From an uncultured Siphonobacter sp. (GTDB lineage Bacteria > Bacteroidota > Bacteroidia > Cytophagales > Spirosomataceae): a stretch of 64,000 bases of DNA. The translations under genes and the position numbers were made by a program. The stretch spans positions 17,477-81,476 of the forward strand of contig CAJYHS010000041.1 of the NCBI GenBank assembly GCA_913774715.1, read 5' to 3'. The notes under the pieces were generated by a model. It made no database searches and had not been told where the DNA came from. It was given only the letters and a program-made list of their open reading frames with translations. The stretch's first letter is position 1; each line of letters begins with the position of its first letter. Positions 8,914 through 17,804 of the stretch are shown here, piece after piece.

Positions 8914-10365
8914 CTACAAAGGATTTTGCTTCAGATTCGGGTTCAGTACGATTTCCGATTCAGGAATTAAATGCACGACCTGTTTATCCGTGGGAGGAAC
9001 CGTTTGCTGACCAGTTTGGGTGTTATGATACCCCGGATAATTCCGCACCAGACTTCGGTTATTACGATACAGATCAAAAGCCCGGTGTCCTTCAAAAGCC
9101 AGTTCCAACCGACGTTCTTGCAATACTACGTCCAGAACGGTAGCTAAGCCTTTCAGGTTACCCGTGGTAAAAAGCTCGTTACCCGTCAGACCCGCCCGCG
9201 TGCGGATTTTATTAACGTCGGTGAGGGCCTGTTCATTCTGCCCTTTTTTTGCGTAGGCTTCCGCCCGGTTTAGATACATTTCCGATAAACGTAAGACGAC
9301 GGGAGAGCTTAACGTAGGAATACCGCCCTGATTGGAAAACTTGGTAATGTAAACCTTATCAATCCCGTTTCGTTTTTCCTGAGCACCCGTTGAGGTTAAC
9401 TTCCGAACCAGAAACGAACGACGTTTATCATTGGGAAATTGATTAATCAAATCCTGATACGCCTGTGAGGCATACACCTCTCCCCAACCTACACCGCCCG
9501 GCGAGGTATAATACATCGAACCGATGGCACTCCAGGTTCGGTCATCCTTAAGGGTATGCGTTATTGCAAAAATAGTTTCTGGATTTTGCTGATTTTCAAG
9601 GGTATAATAATCAGGAACCTGCGTGGGAGTCGCCAGTGTATATTGGCCGCTGTTAATGACTAAATCCGCTTCCTGAATAGCCAGATCATTTTGGTTTTGA
9701 TACAAATAAACCCTTGATAATAAGGCATGAGCTACTGCCGCCGAAGCATAACTACTGGTTTTATCAATCGTCATCAGTGTCGCCGCCTTCTTCAGGTCCG
9801 TTACAATAAAGTCGTAAACTTCTTTTACCGTTGCCCGACTGGCGTTATCATCCGGCGTTAAATCCGTTTTGATAATAACTCCGGGGTTACTTTCCGGGCT
9901 TTGGGTATAAGGTCTTCCGAAAAGCCGGACCAGGTCGAAATGAATCATGGCCCGCAGGAAAAGATTCTCCCCAAGAATCTGATCCGTTTCCTTCGCTTGC
10001 CCTTCGTTAATCGCTGTAATTACTTTATTACAGCCAATGATAGCAGCGTAGGCTTTTCGATAAATTTGCAGAGCATTTCCCTGATCAGACGTATGCCGAT
10101 AGGTGTAAGTCAGAAACAGAGGGTCGGTCGTCGTTCCGCTGAGTGTGATATTATCCCCCTGATACTCATTCATGATGTACAGGTTCCTTGTGTAATCTTC
10201 CTGTTTGATAATGGAATAATTTCCATCCGTTGCAGCCCGTAACCCCTGCGTGTTCGTTAATAACTCCGATTCTGAAAGACCATCGTAAGGCTTTTTGTCA
10301 ATGCTGCACGAACCCAGCAGGATCAGACAAACGGGTAAAAATCGTAGGGTATGAAAAGTCTTCAT
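8914..10365 (-). CDS. SusD/RagB-family nutrient-binding outer-membrane lipoprotein (pair 1)
   Basis: 483 residues. The signal peptide ends in the lipobox LGSC with Cys20, so the protein should be an outer-membrane lipoprotein. The SusD fold is supported by the N-terminal YDGLSESELLTN region, TPR-like helices in the middle, and the C-terminal RAGLTGNE...VLQERRLELAFEGHRAFDLYR block typical of SusD/RagB. It caps the partner SusC barrel and captures ligand. The ATG at 10365 was preferred to an in-frame TTG two codons upstream. It lies 6 bases after the susC stop, so the pair is co-transcribed. No carbohydrate-active enzyme is adjacent and the ligand is unknown. Confidence 0.92.
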   Translation of the reverse strand: MKTFHTLRFLPVCLILLGSCSIDKKPYDGLSESELLTNTQGLRAATDGNYSIIKQEDYTRNLYIMNEYQGDNITLSGTTTDPLFLTYTYRHTSDQGNALQIYRKAYAAIIGCNKVITAINEGQAKETDQILGENLFLRAMIHFDLVRLFGRPYTQSPESNPGVIIKTDLTPDDNASRATVKEVYDFIVTDLKKAATLMTIDKTSSYASAAVAHALLSRVYLYQNQNDLAIQEADLVINSGQYTLATPTQVPDYYTLENQQNPETIFAITHTLKDDRTWSAIGSMYYTSPGGVGWGEVYASQAYQDLINQFPNDKRRSFLVRKLTSTGAQEKRNGIDKVYITKFSNQGGIPTLSSPVVLRLSEMYLNRAEAYAKKGQNEQALTDVNKIRTRAGLTGNELFTTGNLKGLATVLDVVLQERRLELAFEGHRAFDLYRNNRSLVRNYPGYHNTQTGQQTVPPTDKQVVHLIPESEIVLNPNLKQNPL

Positions 10366-10371
10366 AGGCAA

Positions 10372-13299
10372 TTAGAAACTAAGTTGAATACCAAAGACAA
10401 ACTTCTTGCTAAAGGGATATTTTGTTCCGACCTCGCCCGTTCCGGGAACATCGGGATCAATCCCGGAAAATTTAGTGATCGTAAACAGGTTATCCGCGGA
10501 GGCCGTCAGGCGAAGACCCGCGAGTTTGGCCTTCTGCATCACTTCCGAGGGGAAATCGTAGCTTAGGCTAATGTTACGCAGCCGGAGGTAATTCCCATTT
10601 TCAATAAACCGAGAAGAAGGCCGCTGTGAGTTATTATTACCACCCAGTACGTATTTGGGATGCGTGGCCACATCGCCTGGCTGCTGCCAGCGGGACCAGC
10701 CATTAGGAAGAGCCATTAAACTATAGCGATCATAAGCCCCGTCACTGTCGAACAACTGACGGTCGCCGTTGTAAATCATGGCTCCCGCTGAATACGTAAA
10801 GAAGGCATTCAGTTCCAGATTTTTCCAGGTAAAAACCTCCCGAATACCACCAAAGAGTTTAGGGTTCGCATTCGTGCCGATGAACTGCAGGGTAGCTTCG
10901 TTATAATTAGTAGTTGAACTGGTGCTACCGTCCGTATTTAATTTTTCCCAGGTAGGGCTACCCGTTTGTGATTCTACGCCGAGCCAGCGGCGGGTATACC
11001 AGCTGTTTAGCGGCTGATCAAGAGCAAAGGGACGTAAGCCATTCGCCACAAACGTACGGTCTCCGTACAATTCGGTTAACTTGTTCCGGTTCATGCCGGC
11101 ATTCACTTCCATGAGCCATTTGAAGTCCTTTTTCTGGATGATGTCGCCCGAGAGAACGATTTCCAAGCCCTGGTTACGAACGGCTCCGATGTTCTCGGTG
11201 ATGTAGGCATACCCACTGGTTCCCTGCAAGGGCCGATTGAATAAAAGGTTATTCGTCAGTCGGTTGTAAATATCGGCGGTGATGGAAAGGCGTTTCCAGA
11301 GCGTCAGATCTACTCCCAGGTTAGCATTATTGGAAACTTCCCAGGACAGATTCGGATTTTCGATACGGGTAGGGTAGGCCGAGGGAATGCCCGCATACTG
11401 ATCAGTCAGGTTATACAAACCCTGAGCGGCGTAATCGCTGATACCGTCGGCATTACCCGTAGTTCCATAACTGGCTCTAAATTTCAGTAAACTAATGGTT
11501 TGATTATTACTTAGAAAAGCCTCGTTACTGGCGTTCCAGGTTAAGCCCACCGCGTAGAAATTTCCGAATTTCTTACTCCGTCCAAACTTGGAAGAACCGT
11601 CCCGCCGGAACGAAGTCGTTACAATGTACTTATCGTTATATCCGTAGTTAGCCTGAAAAAGATAGGAAGAAAAGGCGTTGTCAGTCTTGGTTCCTTCGAT
11701 GCTTTCGGGTTGGGAGGTGGCATCCAGAATGTCGAGACCCGAGTAAATACCCTTACCCGTTGCTCCCAGCGATTGGTAATAGTAAGTCTGATACTCATAA
11801 CCTGCTAGTCCGTCAATGCTATGTCCGCCAGCAAACTCATGTTTGAAGCGTAGCAAATTAGAGGTTAGTAACGTGTAATTTCGACTATTGAACTGACTTA
11901 GCCGGCCCTGCACGTCAGCCGCACTATTACCCCGGGCATCCTGGCTACTTTCACTGTAATAAATGCTGGTCTGAGCCCGGTTGGTTGTTGAAAGCGTCAA
12001 CCAGGGTAATAATTCATATTCAGCCTTAAAAAGCAGATCACCCGCCAAGGTGTTTTCATTGAATTTTTCAAACTGCTGGTTATAAATGAAGTTGGCATTG
12101 TCGCGTCCGAACCAGCGTTTGGCTCCGGTAACGGGGTTGTAAGGCTGTCCTTCGTAATAAGGATCGTCGTAAGGCAGATAGGTATACGCTCCGTACAGCG
12201 AACCACCGCTGTTGTCGTACCCACGAGTATACGTTCCGGCAGCATTAACGGTGAAATGCAATTTATTTGTTACATCATGGTTGAAGTTCAGCCGGGCTCC
12301 AAAACGATCCAGTCCCGTTTCCTTCAGAATCCCTTCTTCCTGATAATAGTTACCGCTTACGAAAAACCGACTCTTCTCTGAGCCACCTGAGGCGTTGAGT
12401 TCGGCTAACGTATTAGAAGCCGTCCGAAAAGCCTGATCAAACCAGTTGGTATTCGCATTAGCTTCAGGAGTAGGCAGAAAGTCATTCACATTCTGACCGG
12501 GGCGGTCACGTTCAAAAGCCTGTTTTTGCAGAGCATATAATTCCGAGCCATTCATTAACCGAAAATTTCCCAGACTCAGCTGCCCCACGCCTTTATTGAA
12601 GCGGGCGGTTACTTTCGTTTTTCCCGCTGCTCCCCGTCGCGTTGTCACTACGATTACCCCGTTGGAAGCTCTGGCTCCGTACAACGCCGTTGCGGAAGCA
12701 TCTTTCAATACGGTAATGGACTCAATATCACTCGGATTGGGAATGCCTCCAATCACGCCATCCACTACGTAGAGCGGATCAGAACTGGCCGTAAGCGTAC
12801 CCACGCCACGGATAATGATTTTAGGAGCACTTCGTGGATCGCCCGAGTTAGTACCTACCTGAACCCCCGCAGCTTTACCTTGTAACATTTGCGAAACACT
12901 GTTAGCCGTTACATCTTTCAGGTTCTTGGGCGTAATCGCCTGAGCCGAACCCGTCATGTTTTTCTGCGTCGTGGAGCTATATCCCATCACGACGACTTCG
13001 TTCAGCTGGGTATCTGATTTAAGTAGAGAAACATCCAGGGAGCTGCGGTTTTCAATGGCTACGGCTAAATTCTGATATCCTACTGAACTAAATTCCAACG
13101 TAGCTGTCGGACTTACCTGAAGGGTAAATTGACCATTGGCGTTGGTAGTCGTACCTTGAGTGGTGCCCCGAACTAGAATGTTTACACCTGGTAGCGGCTG
13201 TCCGGTATCATCTCGAACCGTTCCGGAGAGTGATAATTGCTGGGCGTAACTCCACAGACTTATCATCAGCCCAAGTAAAACAAGGGAGAATTGTTTCAT
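10372..13299 (-). CDS. SusC/RagA-family TonB-linked outer-membrane transporter (pair 1)
   Basis: 975 residues. Signal peptide MKQFSLVLLGLMISLWSYAQ, then a carboxypeptidase-regulatory-like beta-sandwich (about residues 25-105, DDTGQPLPGVNILVRGTTQG), the SusC motif LNEVVVMGYSS, a plug domain (GKAAGVQVGTNSGDPRSAPK, DPLYVVDGVIGG, ITVLKDASATALYGARASNG) and a beta-barrel ending in VFGIQLSF with terminal Phe. It imports ligands across the outer membrane using TonB energy. The start MKQFS was chosen over an upstream TTG because it gives a proper signal peptide. The leader contains an inverted repeat at 13357-13380, and two LacI-type operators lie about 360 bases upstream. Confidence 0.95.
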   Translation of the reverse strand: MKQFSLVLLGLMISLWSYAQQLSLSGTVRDDTGQPLPGVNILVRGTTQGTTTNANGQFTLQVSPTATLEFSSVGYQNLAVAIENRSSLDVSLLKSDTQLNEVVVMGYSSTTQKNMTGSAQAITPKNLKDVTANSVSQMLQGKAAGVQVGTNSGDPRSAPKIIIRGVGTLTASSDPLYVVDGVIGGIPNPSDIESITVLKDASATALYGARASNGVIVVTTRRGAAGKTKVTARFNKGVGQLSLGNFRLMNGSELYALQKQAFERDRPGQNVNDFLPTPEANANTNWFDQAFRTASNTLAELNASGGSEKSRFFVSGNYYQEEGILKETGLDRFGARLNFNHDVTNKLHFTVNAAGTYTRGYDNSGGSLYGAYTYLPYDDPYYEGQPYNPVTGAKRWFGRDNANFIYNQQFEKFNENTLAGDLLFKAEYELLPWLTLSTTNRAQTSIYYSESSQDARGNSAADVQGRLSQFNSRNYTLLTSNLLRFKHEFAGGHSIDGLAGYEYQTYYYQSLGATGKGIYSGLDILDATSQPESIEGTKTDNAFSSYLFQANYGYNDKYIVTTSFRRDGSSKFGRSKKFGNFYAVGLTWNASNEAFLSNNQTISLLKFRASYGTTGNADGISDYAAQGLYNLTDQYAGIPSAYPTRIENPNLSWEVSNNANLGVDLTLWKRLSITADIYNRLTNNLLFNRPLQGTSGYAYITENIGAVRNQGLEIVLSGDIIQKKDFKWLMEVNAGMNRNKLTELYGDRTFVANGLRPFALDQPLNSWYTRRWLGVESQTGSPTWEKLNTDGSTSSTTNYNEATLQFIGTNANPKLFGGIREVFTWKNLELNAFFTYSAGAMIYNGDRQLFDSDGAYDRYSLMALPNGWSRWQQPGDVATHPKYVLGGNNNSQRPSSRFIENGNYLRLRNISLSYDFPSEVMQKAKLAGLRLTASADNLFTITKFSGIDPDVPGTGEVGTKYPFSKKFVFGIQLSF

Positions 13300-13356
13300 A
13301 GTTTGTAAATAAGTTAGTGAACGTAACAATCAGAAAATCAGGGTGTATTTTCCCTT

Positions 13357-13380
13357 TGAATCCACTCCTGAATGGATTCA
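13357..13380 (-). promoter_or_regulatory. Inverted repeat in the susC (pair 1) leader
   Basis: TGAATCCA at 13357 and TGGATTCA at 13373 are exact inverted copies 8 bases apart, about 60-80 bases before the susC start. It could be an operator or an mRNA hairpin; nothing shows which. Confidence 0.35.
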
Positions 13381-13654
13381 GTATTGAAATTTTTGAGTAC
13401 AACGGCGTGAATGCTGCAGTCAGTCAGCACCAAAGTGAAAGCGGAAATGATCAGCTACGATTAAGCTTTAGGGAACACTTCCGGAATTGATTAAATAAGG
13501 TTTAGAGTGAAGTGATTTCTGGAATTAGTTTCGGGTGAATAATCAGGAAAATAATGGCGGCTATCAGGAGTTTCTGCTATGAAATTACGAAGCAAAAAGA
13601 GGAATGCAATAGGCTCTGAGAGCCTAGAAATGAAGAATTAAGGATACCGGGCAT

Positions 13655-13690
13655 GTGCAAACGGTTGTACTTCCCATAGCAAACGTTTGC
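13655..13690. promoter_or_regulatory. Tandem LacI/GalR-type operators
   Basis: GTGCAAACGGTTGTAC (13655-13670) and GCAAACGTTTGC (13679-13690, perfect palindrome) both fit the CAAAC-G-TTTG core with central CG used by LacI-family repressors. Their centres are 22 bases apart, about two helical turns on the same face. They lie in the 720-base intergenic region between the divergent susC (pair 1) and panD, so either could be the target. No LacI-family gene is in the window. The rest of the gap shows no gene. Confidence 0.6.
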
Positions 13691-14020
13691 ACAAAAAATA
13701 ATAATTTTTTAACAGCTTTCACTTTTACAGGCTTTAGGGTTACTATAATTAATAGTCTTGGCTGAGAGGTGAAATTATTTACCTATCAGAGCGACTAGTT
13801 CGAAATTATATTTTGTTAAATATAAACATTGATTACTTTTTAAATGGTATAAAGCGTTTTCTGTTAAAATAGGTCAGAACGGATAATAGTTTGGTTTAAT
13901 TCAAGAGCACAGTCTTTTCTTCGGTGGAATGCATATTCCTGAAAAAACTTTCCCGAACTTTGCCGACCCCTGACGCGTTCGGGGGTTTGGAAACAAGATA
14001 CACGAATGTTCCTGACTATT

Positions 14021-14356
14021 ATGAAATCAAAGCTTCACCGCGTTCGGGTAACGCAGGCGGAGCTGAATTACGTAGGTAGCATCACCATTGACGAAGACCT
14101 GATGGAGGCCGCTAACCTGCTGGAGAATGAAAAAGTACAGATTGTTAACAATAACAATGGCGAACGTTTTGAAACGTATGTAATTGTGGGCGAACGGGGT
14201 AGTGGTACGATTTGCCTTAACGGAGCCGCCGCTCGTCGGGCTCAGGTAGGTGATATCATCATTATCATGGCCTATGCCCTGATGACACCCGAGGAAGCAA
14301 AAGTACATAAGCCAACGGTAGTCTTCCCGGATGCTAACAATCGTCTGGTTAAATAG
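14021..14356 (+). CDS. panD: Aspartate 1-decarboxylase PanD
   Basis: 111 residues, the normal PanD length. It makes beta-alanine from aspartate for pantothenate synthesis. The self-cleavage site that produces the pyruvoyl cofactor is visible as [13 protein letters not shown] (Gly-Ser near residues 24-25). Other family marks are [29 protein letters not shown] and [11 protein letters not shown]. The ATG at 14021 ([15 protein letters not shown]) was chosen over one five codons upstream because PanD proteins begin there. panC lies about 11 kb away and panB is not in the window. Confidence 0.96.
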   Translation: MKSKLHRVRVTQAELNYVGSITIDEDLMEAANLLENEKVQIVNNNNGERFETYVIVGERGSGTICLNGAAARRAQVGDIIIIMAYALMTPEEAKVHKPTVVFPDANNRLVK

Positions 14357-14417
14357 AGTAGCTTTTCAGGAAGTAGCAGATCGGCGAAAAATGAAAAGAG
14401 CACAACAGTTTTAAGCA

Positions 14418-14454
14418 GAGGTGATTCGGAAACGGGTCACCTCGTTTATTTTTG
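14418..14454 (+). terminator. Terminator after panD, possibly overlapping the next promoter
   Basis: GAGGTGA (14418-14424) pairs with TCACCTC (14437-14443) and is followed by GTTTATTTTT. The tail also contains TATTTTTG (14447-14454), a match to the Bacteroidota -7 element TAnnTTTG, 30 bases before the next gene, so the site may serve both roles. Confidence 0.6.
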
Positions 14455-14484
14455 CCGGAAACCTATCGTTAGGAAGTAATAACA

Positions 14485-15486
14485 ATGAAGAAAACACTTC
14501 AATATTTAGTATTTATAGGTCTGGCTGTTGGTCTGATCTGGTTTGCCATTCATTCCGGTACGATTAATCCCATACAGCTATGGGCCGATGTATCACAGGC
14601 CAACTTTGGTTGGGTAGCCGTGATGATTGCTTTAACCTTCGTCGCTCACGGGAGCAGGGCGGCCCGCTGGCGAATTCTGCTGGAACCGATGGGGTATACG
14701 CCTTCTTTTTTTCGTACCAACACGGCCGTATGGCTAGGATACTTTGCCAATAACCTGGTACCCCGACTAGGAGAAGTAACCCGGTGTAGCTCGCTTTACA
14801 AAAGTGACGGAATTCCCATTGAAAAGTCCCTGGGAACGGTTGTTACCGAACGAATTTTTGATGTAGTCTCATTGTTTTTGTTACTGGGCCTTAACCTGTT
14901 ACTGGATTTTGACCGGTTACTAACCTTTATTCAGGGATCAACTTCAGCCACTCCAAAATCAGATGCGGGTGTACCCGTATTAATCTGGATCGCCTTAGGA
15001 ATCGTTGTAGCGGGAGGTTTAACCATTTTCTTTCTTTGGGAACGACTGCTGCAATTGGCAATCGTTCAGAAATTAGCAAAGGCTGGGCAGGGTTTATTAT
15101 CAGGATTGCTCAGCATTCGTAATCTGCGTCAGCCCGGCTGGTTTCTGTTTTATACGGCTATGATCTGGGGCATGTACTGGCTTATGGGTTACGTCTTGTT
15201 TTTTGCCATCCCTAAATTTGCCGATCTTTCTCCGTTGGTTGCCTTAACTACCCTAACCGTCGGGGCGTTGGCCATGATTTTGCCCACACCGGGTGGCGTA
15301 GGCTCCTTCAACGCTTTTGTGGCGTTTGCGTTGCACTCCATTTACCAAATTCCCGAAGTGGACAGCGGCACACTGGCTACTTTTATTCAGAGCTCGCAAA
15401 TGATCAGCACCTTGGCGATCGGATTAGTTTTCCTGCTGGTTTCGCTGTTGACGAATCCCCGCCCGAAAACAATTGCCGAGGAATAG
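14485..15486 (+). CDS. Lysylphosphatidylglycerol synthase-type membrane flippase-like protein (YbhN/UPF0104)
   Basis: 333-residue integral membrane protein with about eight hydrophobic segments (first at residues 5-25, last at 300-325). The family motifs include AHGSRAARWRILLEPMGY (about 50-67), the charged FANNLVPRLGEVTRC (about 91-105) and the C-terminal LPTPGGVGSFNAF. This family matches the flippase half of MprF without the aminoacyl transferase, and includes LPS/glycolipid-associated members. Substrate unknown. It is followed by a RfaE2-like nucleotidyltransferase, which suggests a cell-envelope role, though this is only contextual. Confidence 0.85.
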   Translation: MKKTLQYLVFIGLAVGLIWFAIHSGTINPIQLWADVSQANFGWVAVMIALTFVAHGSRAARWRILLEPMGYTPSFFRTNTAVWLGYFANNLVPRLGEVTRCSSLYKSDGIPIEKSLGTVVTERIFDVVSLFLLLGLNLLLDFDRLLTFIQGSTSATPKSDAGVPVLIWIALGIVVAGGLTIFFLWERLLQLAIVQKLAKAGQGLLSGLLSIRNLRQPGWFLFYTAMIWGMYWLMGYVLFFAIPKFADLSPLVALTTLTVGALAMILPTPGGVGSFNAFVAFALHSIYQIPEVDSGTLATFIQSSQMISTLAIGLVFLLVSLLTNPRPKTIAEE

Positions 15487-15571
15487 TTATTGTAGAATTA
15501 CTTAAGGAATAATAATCAGTACTTCAGGCAGTGATGTAATCCGCAAGTATTGTCCCTAGAAAACACACCTT

Positions 15572-16054
15572 ATGAATACCGCTTCCAAGATTAAAACCGT
15601 GGCCGAGGCCATTCCGCAATTAGTAGAATGGAAAACGAGCGGGCAGAAGATTGTCTTTACCAACGGTTGTTTTGATATCGTTCATTTAGGCCACGTAGAT
15701 TACCTCGAAAAAGCCCGGGATCTGGGCGATCGGCTAGTGTTGGGATTGAACACCGATGCTTCGGTTTCACGCATTAAAGGACCGCTTCGTCCGGTAGTGA
15801 ACGAATATGCCCGTGCCCGACTGATCGCGTCGCTCGCTTTTGTTGATACTGTCATTTTGTTCGATGAACCCACGCCAAAAGAGCTGATTGAGGCCATAAA
15901 TCCTGACATTTTGGTCAAAGGAGACGACTATAGCATAGAAACAATTGTTGGTTCAGATTTTGTGTTAAATAATGGAGGAGAAGTGAAAACCATCCCTTTA
16001 GTACAAGGTTTTTCTACTTCTTCGTTAATTGAGAAAATCAAGAATAACTTTTGA
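15572..16054 (+). CDS. rfaE2: D-glycero-beta-D-manno-heptose 1-phosphate adenylyltransferase (RfaE2)-type nucleotidyltransferase
   Basis: 160-residue cytidylyltransferase-fold protein. The nucleotide-binding HxGH signature is in NGCFDIVHLGHVDYLEKA (about residues 31-48); GLNTDASVSRIKG and the C-terminal VQGFSTSSLIEKI complete the RfaE C-domain pattern. It corresponds to the adenylyltransferase half of E. coli HldE, which makes ADP-heptose for LPS inner core. The kinase half is absent here, as is common in Bacteroidota where the two are separate. It lies 85 bases after the flippase-like gene on the same strand. Glycerol-3-phosphate or other sugar-phosphate specificity cannot be ruled out. Confidence 0.9.
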   Translation: MNTASKIKTVAEAIPQLVEWKTSGQKIVFTNGCFDIVHLGHVDYLEKARDLGDRLVLGLNTDASVSRIKGPLRPVVNEYARARLIASLAFVDTVILFDEPTPKELIEAINPDILVKGDDYSIETIVGSDFVLNNGGEVKTIPLVQGFSTSSLIEKIKNNF

Positions 16055-16055
16055 T

Positions 16056-16200
16056 GAGTTTGAAGAAGTTTGATCGAATTCTGGATTTGATGTAGTTGGA
16101 GAAAGTATGATCTGATAACTTTTTATGGTTGATTCAAAGGTTGTTACCATTAGAGTTAAACCATTTAAACTTCAAACAAAATCAAACCCTCAAACTCAAG
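16056..16200. repeat. Intergenic CAAAC array, copy B (inverted arms)
   Basis: GTTTGA-type motifs at 16056-16077 face TAAAC/CAAAC motifs at 16157, 16166, 16173, 16183 and 16191, spaced 7-10 bases. The array fills most of the gap between rfaE2 and the zinc peptidase gene. Confidence 0.55.
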
Positions 16201-16228
16201 CAGAGTAAGTTAATAAACTACTATAACT

Positions 16229-16915
16229 ATGGCAGGAGCATATTTAATTGGTATAGTCGTCATGATCGTTAGCTCGCTAGTGAGCTGGCGTTTACGCAGT
16301 AAATTCACTGAATATTCGCAGGTAGGCTTGGCCAATGGCCTTTCGGGAAAAGAAATTGCCGAGAAGATGCTACACGATAACGGTATTTATGACGTACGGG
16401 TATTATCCGTAGAAGGCCAGTTAACCGACCACTATAATCCAGCGGATAAAACGGTTAACTTAAGTAATGATGTTTATTACGGAAGAAGCGTTTCAGCCGC
16501 CGCCGTCGCTGCTCACGAATGCGGTCACGCCGTACAACACGCAACGGCTTATAGCTGGCTGCAATTCCGTAGCTCAATGGTGCCTTTCTTAAGCATCGCG
16601 TCCAGCTGGATGCAATGGATTATTTTGGCGGGTATCTTTTTGCTCAATACGACACCAATTCCCCTGGCTATTGGGGTGGCGTTATTTGCAGCGACCACAT
16701 TATTCAGCTTCATTACCCTTCCCGTAGAATACGATGCATCCAATCGGGCTTTGGCCTGGATTGAACGCACCGGAACCGTAACGCGTGAGGAACACGTCAT
16801 GGCGAAAGACGCTCTGAAGTGGGCAGCTCGTACTTACGTCGTAGCAGCCATCGGTTCTTTAGCTACGTTATTGTATTATGTTAGCCTACTAATGGGCGGT
16901 CGCCGGAGCGATTAA
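16229..16915 (+). CDS. Membrane neutral zinc metallopeptidase (YugP/Zn_peptidase_2 family)
   Basis: 228 residues. A first transmembrane segment (about residues 3-18) is followed by a soluble stretch with LSNDVYYGRSVSAAAVAAHE and the zinc motif AAHECGHAVQH (HExxH, about 95-105). Two further hydrophobic segments (about 118-160) and a C-terminal one at about 205-223 follow. EYDASNRALAWIE contains acidic residues that could supply the third ligand. The size and layout match the YugP group, whose substrates are unknown. A terminator follows immediately. Confidence 0.88.
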   Translation: MAGAYLIGIVVMIVSSLVSWRLRSKFTEYSQVGLANGLSGKEIAEKMLHDNGIYDVRVLSVEGQLTDHYNPADKTVNLSNDVYYGRSVSAAAVAAHECGHAVQHATAYSWLQFRSSMVPFLSIASSWMQWIILAGIFLLNTTPIPLAIGVALFAATTLFSFITLPVEYDASNRALAWIERTGTVTREEHVMAKDALKWAARTYVVAAIGSLATLLYYVSLLMGGRRSD

Positions 16916-16936
16916 TCCCTGATATTGATACAATTG

Positions 16937-16969
16937 AAAAGTCTGACTGTTGCGAGTCAGACTTTTTTT
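16937..16969 (+). terminator. Terminator after the zinc peptidase gene
   Basis: AAGTCTGACT and AGTCAGACTT form a 10-base stem with a short loop, followed by seven T. Confidence 0.9.
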
Positions 16970-17083
16970 ATGTATTATCGTCGATAAAAAGAGCTTTGGC
17001 ATAGTATTTTAGGCATAGTTGGAATACTATCAGGCGAGCTAGATACGTTCTTGATTGTATAACCATTCAATACCGTAAAAGCC

Positions 17084-17236
17084 ATGAATTATTCCTTCGC
17101 TACTCGTCGCTTATTTATCAAACTTGGTTTAGTTTTTAAACCAGTTCGAAACACATCAACTCTTCGTAAGCCCAGCTTACCGATGAGTGTTTCAGGAGAT
17201 AAGTTCTTTAACGACTGGAAACTTCTAAACGGTTAA
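17084..17236 (+). CDS. Possible 50-residue small protein
   Basis: In the 415-base gap between the zinc peptidase and ridA, ATG at 17084 opens a 50-codon frame beginning MNYSFATRRLFIKLGLVFKP and ending NDWKLLNG, basic and without a recognised domain. The 18 bases GTAAAAGCCATGAATTAT around its start recur exactly at 49092-49109, upstream of a susC gene. This shared start context is the only support for translation; the frame may be a decayed leader. Low certainty. Confidence 0.3.
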   Translation: MNYSFATRRLFIKLGLVFKPVRNTSTLRKPSLPMSVSGDKFFNDWKLLNG

Positions 17237-17282
17237 CGTGGGCTTTTGGTCTGAGCCAAAAGAAAGAAACTTATAAATTATA

Positions 17283-17316
17283 AAAGGGCGGCTGGGTTAT
17301 TATCCAGCCGCCCTTT
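17283..17316. terminator. Strong hairpin terminator downstream of ridA
   Basis: AAAGGGCGGCTGG and CCAGCCGCCCTTT form a perfect 13-base stem around an 8-base loop. It lies 16 bases beyond the ridA stop; on the minus strand the stem ends in a short T-run followed by A/T bases. Confidence 0.8.
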
Positions 17317-17331
17317 GTATTAAGTCCCTTC

Positions 17332-17775
17332 TTATTTCCTGCGAGCAGCGATTATGGTAATTTCTACACTGGCTCCGGCGGGTAAGTCCGCTACACCAAC
17401 CGTTGTGCGAGCAGGGTAATTCTTATGAAAATATTTTCCGTAAAGCGTATTGATTCGTTGAAAATCGGATAAGTCTTTGACGTAAATGGTAGTGTTAACA
17501 ATGTCCGTGTAATCTAGTTTCGCTGCTTTCAAAATCGCTAAAATGTTTTCCATGATTTGAGGAACTTCAGCTTCTACACCACCCGATACCAGCTTTTTAG
17601 TGTTCGGGTGCATTCCAATTTGTCCAGCCACAAACACTAAGCCATTCGCTTCCACGGCCTGGCTATAAGGTCCAATAGGAGCCGGAGCCGTTTCCGAATG
17701 ATAAATTTTCTTCTGAGCCCAAGTCAGGCTGGAACATCCGAGAATACTCGTAATTAGGAATAAGCGTCGAATCAT
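17332..17775 (-). CDS. Exported RidA/YjgF-family protein
   Basis: 147 residues. The RidA core begins at YHSETAPAPIGPYSQAVEAN and contains GLVFVAGQIGMHP, the conserved Asn/Thr region NTTIYVKDLSDF, and YPARTTVGVADLPAGASVEI, whose Arg binds the substrate carboxylate in enamine/imine deaminases. Unusually it carries a signal peptide (MIRRLFLITSILGCSSLTWA), so the product is probably periplasmic. The start MIRR was preferred to an upstream non-ATG frame start. The gene lies 29 bases after an amino-acid permease gene on the same strand, consistent with an operon. RidA removes reactive enamines made during amino-acid metabolism; the periplasmic substrate is unknown. Confidence 0.88.
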   Translation of the reverse strand: MIRRLFLITSILGCSSLTWAQKKIYHSETAPAPIGPYSQAVEANGLVFVAGQIGMHPNTKKLVSGGVEAEVPQIMENILAILKAAKLDYTDIVNTTIYVKDLSDFQRINTLYGKYFHKNYPARTTVGVADLPAGASVEITIIAARRK

Positions 17776-17804
17776 ACAGTCAAAATTAATACTACTCATT
17801 AGTC

